Shown one piece after another: positions 15,311 to 16,495 of a stretch of DNA of 16,495 nucleotides. Source of the stretch: Bacteroidales bacterium (GTDB lineage: Bacteria > Bacteroidota > Bacteroidia > Bacteroidales > UBA932). Position 1 is the first letter of the stretch. Every line of letters starts with the position of its first letter. Both the position numbers and the translations under genes were made by a program. Below the pieces are notes generated by a model. The model was given only the letters and a program-made list of their open reading frames with translations, did no database searches and was not told the origin of the DNA. The stretch covers positions 1-16,495 of the forward strand of contig JAEDMF010000021.1 in assembly GCA_016303175.1 (NCBI GenBank). The letters run 5' to 3'.

Positions 15311-16495
15311 AATATAGGAAACAGCTTTTCATTATTTCAATGCTGGTTTTGGCCGGCTTGACACTGGCCCGGCACAGCGCTGCGGCTCAAAGAATAGACC
15401 CGCCGCGCCATATCTTTGCGCGCGCTTTTGAGAAAATAGATACATCCGCACTATTCAGGGACAAATGGTGCCCGTATCCTGATTATGCGGACAGAAAAGG
15501 CTGGGATTTATTCTTCTCTGACAAGAAGGCTGAACTTATAGAGGCAGGGCAGAAGTATCTGGATTATCAGTGGGAAATCATCAAGGCCACTGACTATCTC
15601 GCTTTCGAAAGAACAGGCGACAGGAACGCAATGCAAGCCCCCAATGCCCATAATCTTGCGGCTCTGACCGCTCTGGCCCTGGCCGAATTGGCCGAGGGAA
15701 GAGGTCGTTTCATGGACCAGATAATCAATGGCGTGTGGTTTGAGTGTGAAAGGATCACTTGGGTGTATTCCGCGCACCAATATCGCCAGAAAACAGGCCG
15801 CGCCCTGCCGGATTACCGGGATGTTTTTCTGGACCTTGCCACACAGACAATGGGACTTGAAATTTCGGCTTGCCTGTATTTCTTCGGTGAGGAATGGGAC
15901 AAGATAGACCCCTGTATCAGGGCCACCGTGAGCCATGCCTTGGACGAGCAGGTTTTCAAACCCTACCTCGACAGGGACAAATGGAAGTCGCAAAGTTGGC
16001 TCGGCTTTCATTCAGAGGGGGAGGATACTCCATATTTTTGGGAGAATTGGGATCCCAGAAACAACTGGAATATATGGTGCAATCTAAATGTGGCGCGGAT
16101 TTTCGCTTTTGCCTGCCGGGACCGCAAGACCTTGATGGCAGGCCTGCATCAGGCTATAGTCTCTTCCGACAACTATTTGGATTTTGTGGATATGGACGGA
16201 GCTTGTGACGAGGGCCCTGCATATTGGGGCCACGCTACAGGCTGCCTCTATGAATTCATCTCCTTTATGAATGAAATATCAGACGGCAGTTTCGGCTGCT
16301 GGGATGACCCTCAATTCATTGCCCGTGCCCTGTATCTTTCCCGAATGAACCTCGGAGACGGCTGGGAGGTGAATTTTTCAGACGGCACAGCCACGAGTGT
16401 CGGAAGCCTTCGCCTGGTTTACGGTATGGGAAAGTTGGGCGGAATTAAGGAGATGCAGGATTATGCCATATATCTTGCCGCCCTGAAGGGTTTGC
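15307..16495 (+). CDS. Heparinase II/III-like polysaccharide lyase, 5' part
   Basis: The ATG overlaps the previous stop (ATGA). The frame stays open to the right edge: 396 residues are visible and the catalytic HNHND half lies beyond the window. The signal peptide ends AAA|Q (after 27) with MKYRK at the start. From Trp54 (WCPYPDYADRKGW) onward the protein aligns with residues 672 onward of the preceding fusion protein (WVPYPAYSDREAW). Shared landmarks are YLAFERTGDR / YLEYEKTGNR, ALAELAEGRGR / LAELVEGEGR, DKIDP / DKMDP, NNWNIWCN / NNWNIYCN, CDEGPAYW / CDEGPSYW and LGDGWEVNFSDG / LGDGWVVDYSDG. It is thus a paralogous lyase with an (alpha/alpha) toroid N-terminal half, in the periplasm or at the surface. 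The fused hydrolase and DUF4861 domains are absent. It probably cuts a different linkage of the same uronate-containing glycan (inference). Confidence 0.88.
   Translation, partial: MKYRKQLFIISMLVLAGLTLARHSAAAQRIDPPRHIFARAFEKIDTSALFRDKWCPYPDYADRKGWDLFFSDKKAELIEAGQKYLDYQWEIIKATDYLAFERTGDRNAMQAPNAHNLAALTALALAELAEGRGRFMDQIINGVWFECERITWVYSAHQYRQKTGRALPDYRDVFLDLATQTMGLEISACLYFFGEEWDKIDPCIRATVSHALDEQVFKPYLDRDKWKSQSWLGFHSEGEDTPYFWENWDPRNNWNIWCNLNVARIFAFACRDRKTLMAGLHQAIVSSDNYLDFVDMDGACDEGPAYWGHATGCLYEFISFMNEISDGSFGCWDDPQFIARALYLSRMNLGDGWEVNFSDGTATSVGSLRLVYGMGKLGGIKEMQDYAIYLAALKGL

Noticed and set aside
15508..16011. 167-codon - strand frame and a 104-codon + strand frame (15894-16208) at the right end
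   Set aside because: Both overlap the partial lyase gene starting at 15307, whose frame is supported by alignment with the preceding paralogue; they are shadows.

Overview
This window is the interior of a polysaccharide utilization locus (PUL) from a Bacteroidota bacterium, most likely a gut-type member of the Bacteroidales. The evidence is a SusC/SusD outer-membrane pair, BACON-domain lipoproteins, lipoproteins with a short signal ending in Cys, very weak Shine-Dalgarno sequences, and G+C content of about one half (judged by eye). All seven genes are on the + strand. They are separated by at most 22 bases or overlap by 1 to 4 bases, so the window looks like part of one transcript. Both ends are cut inside genes. 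No promoter, regulator, RNA gene, mobile element or terminator is visible.

Layout, left to right: (1) the 3' part of a right-handed beta-helix protein with a C-terminal beta-rich module; (2) a lipoprotein with three BACON-like domains and the same kind of C-terminal module; (3) a short SusC-like TonB-dependent receptor (759 aa) without the usual N-terminal carboxypeptidase-like domain or a clear TonB box; (4) a full-length SusC-like receptor (1054 aa); (5) a SusD-like lipoprotein; (6) a second BACON lipoprotein, again with the C-terminal module; (7) a 1298-aa secreted three-domain protein, GH105-like hydrolase, then DUF4861, then heparinase II/III-like lyase; (8) the 5' part of a free-standing heparinase II/III-like protein that is a paralogue of the last domain of gene 7.

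Inferred working model: the SusC/SusD pair and the two BACON lipoproteins bind and import a glycan at the cell surface. The beta-helix protein and the heparinase-like lyases cleave uronic-acid linkages. The GH105-like domain removes the unsaturated uronic acid left at the cut end. The target is therefore probably an acidic, uronate-containing polysaccharide, but the exact glycan cannot be read from this window. The features most worth attention are the hydrolase-DUF4861-lyase fusion, the stripped-down second SusC served by a single SusD, and the C-terminal module shared by three otherwise different proteins.
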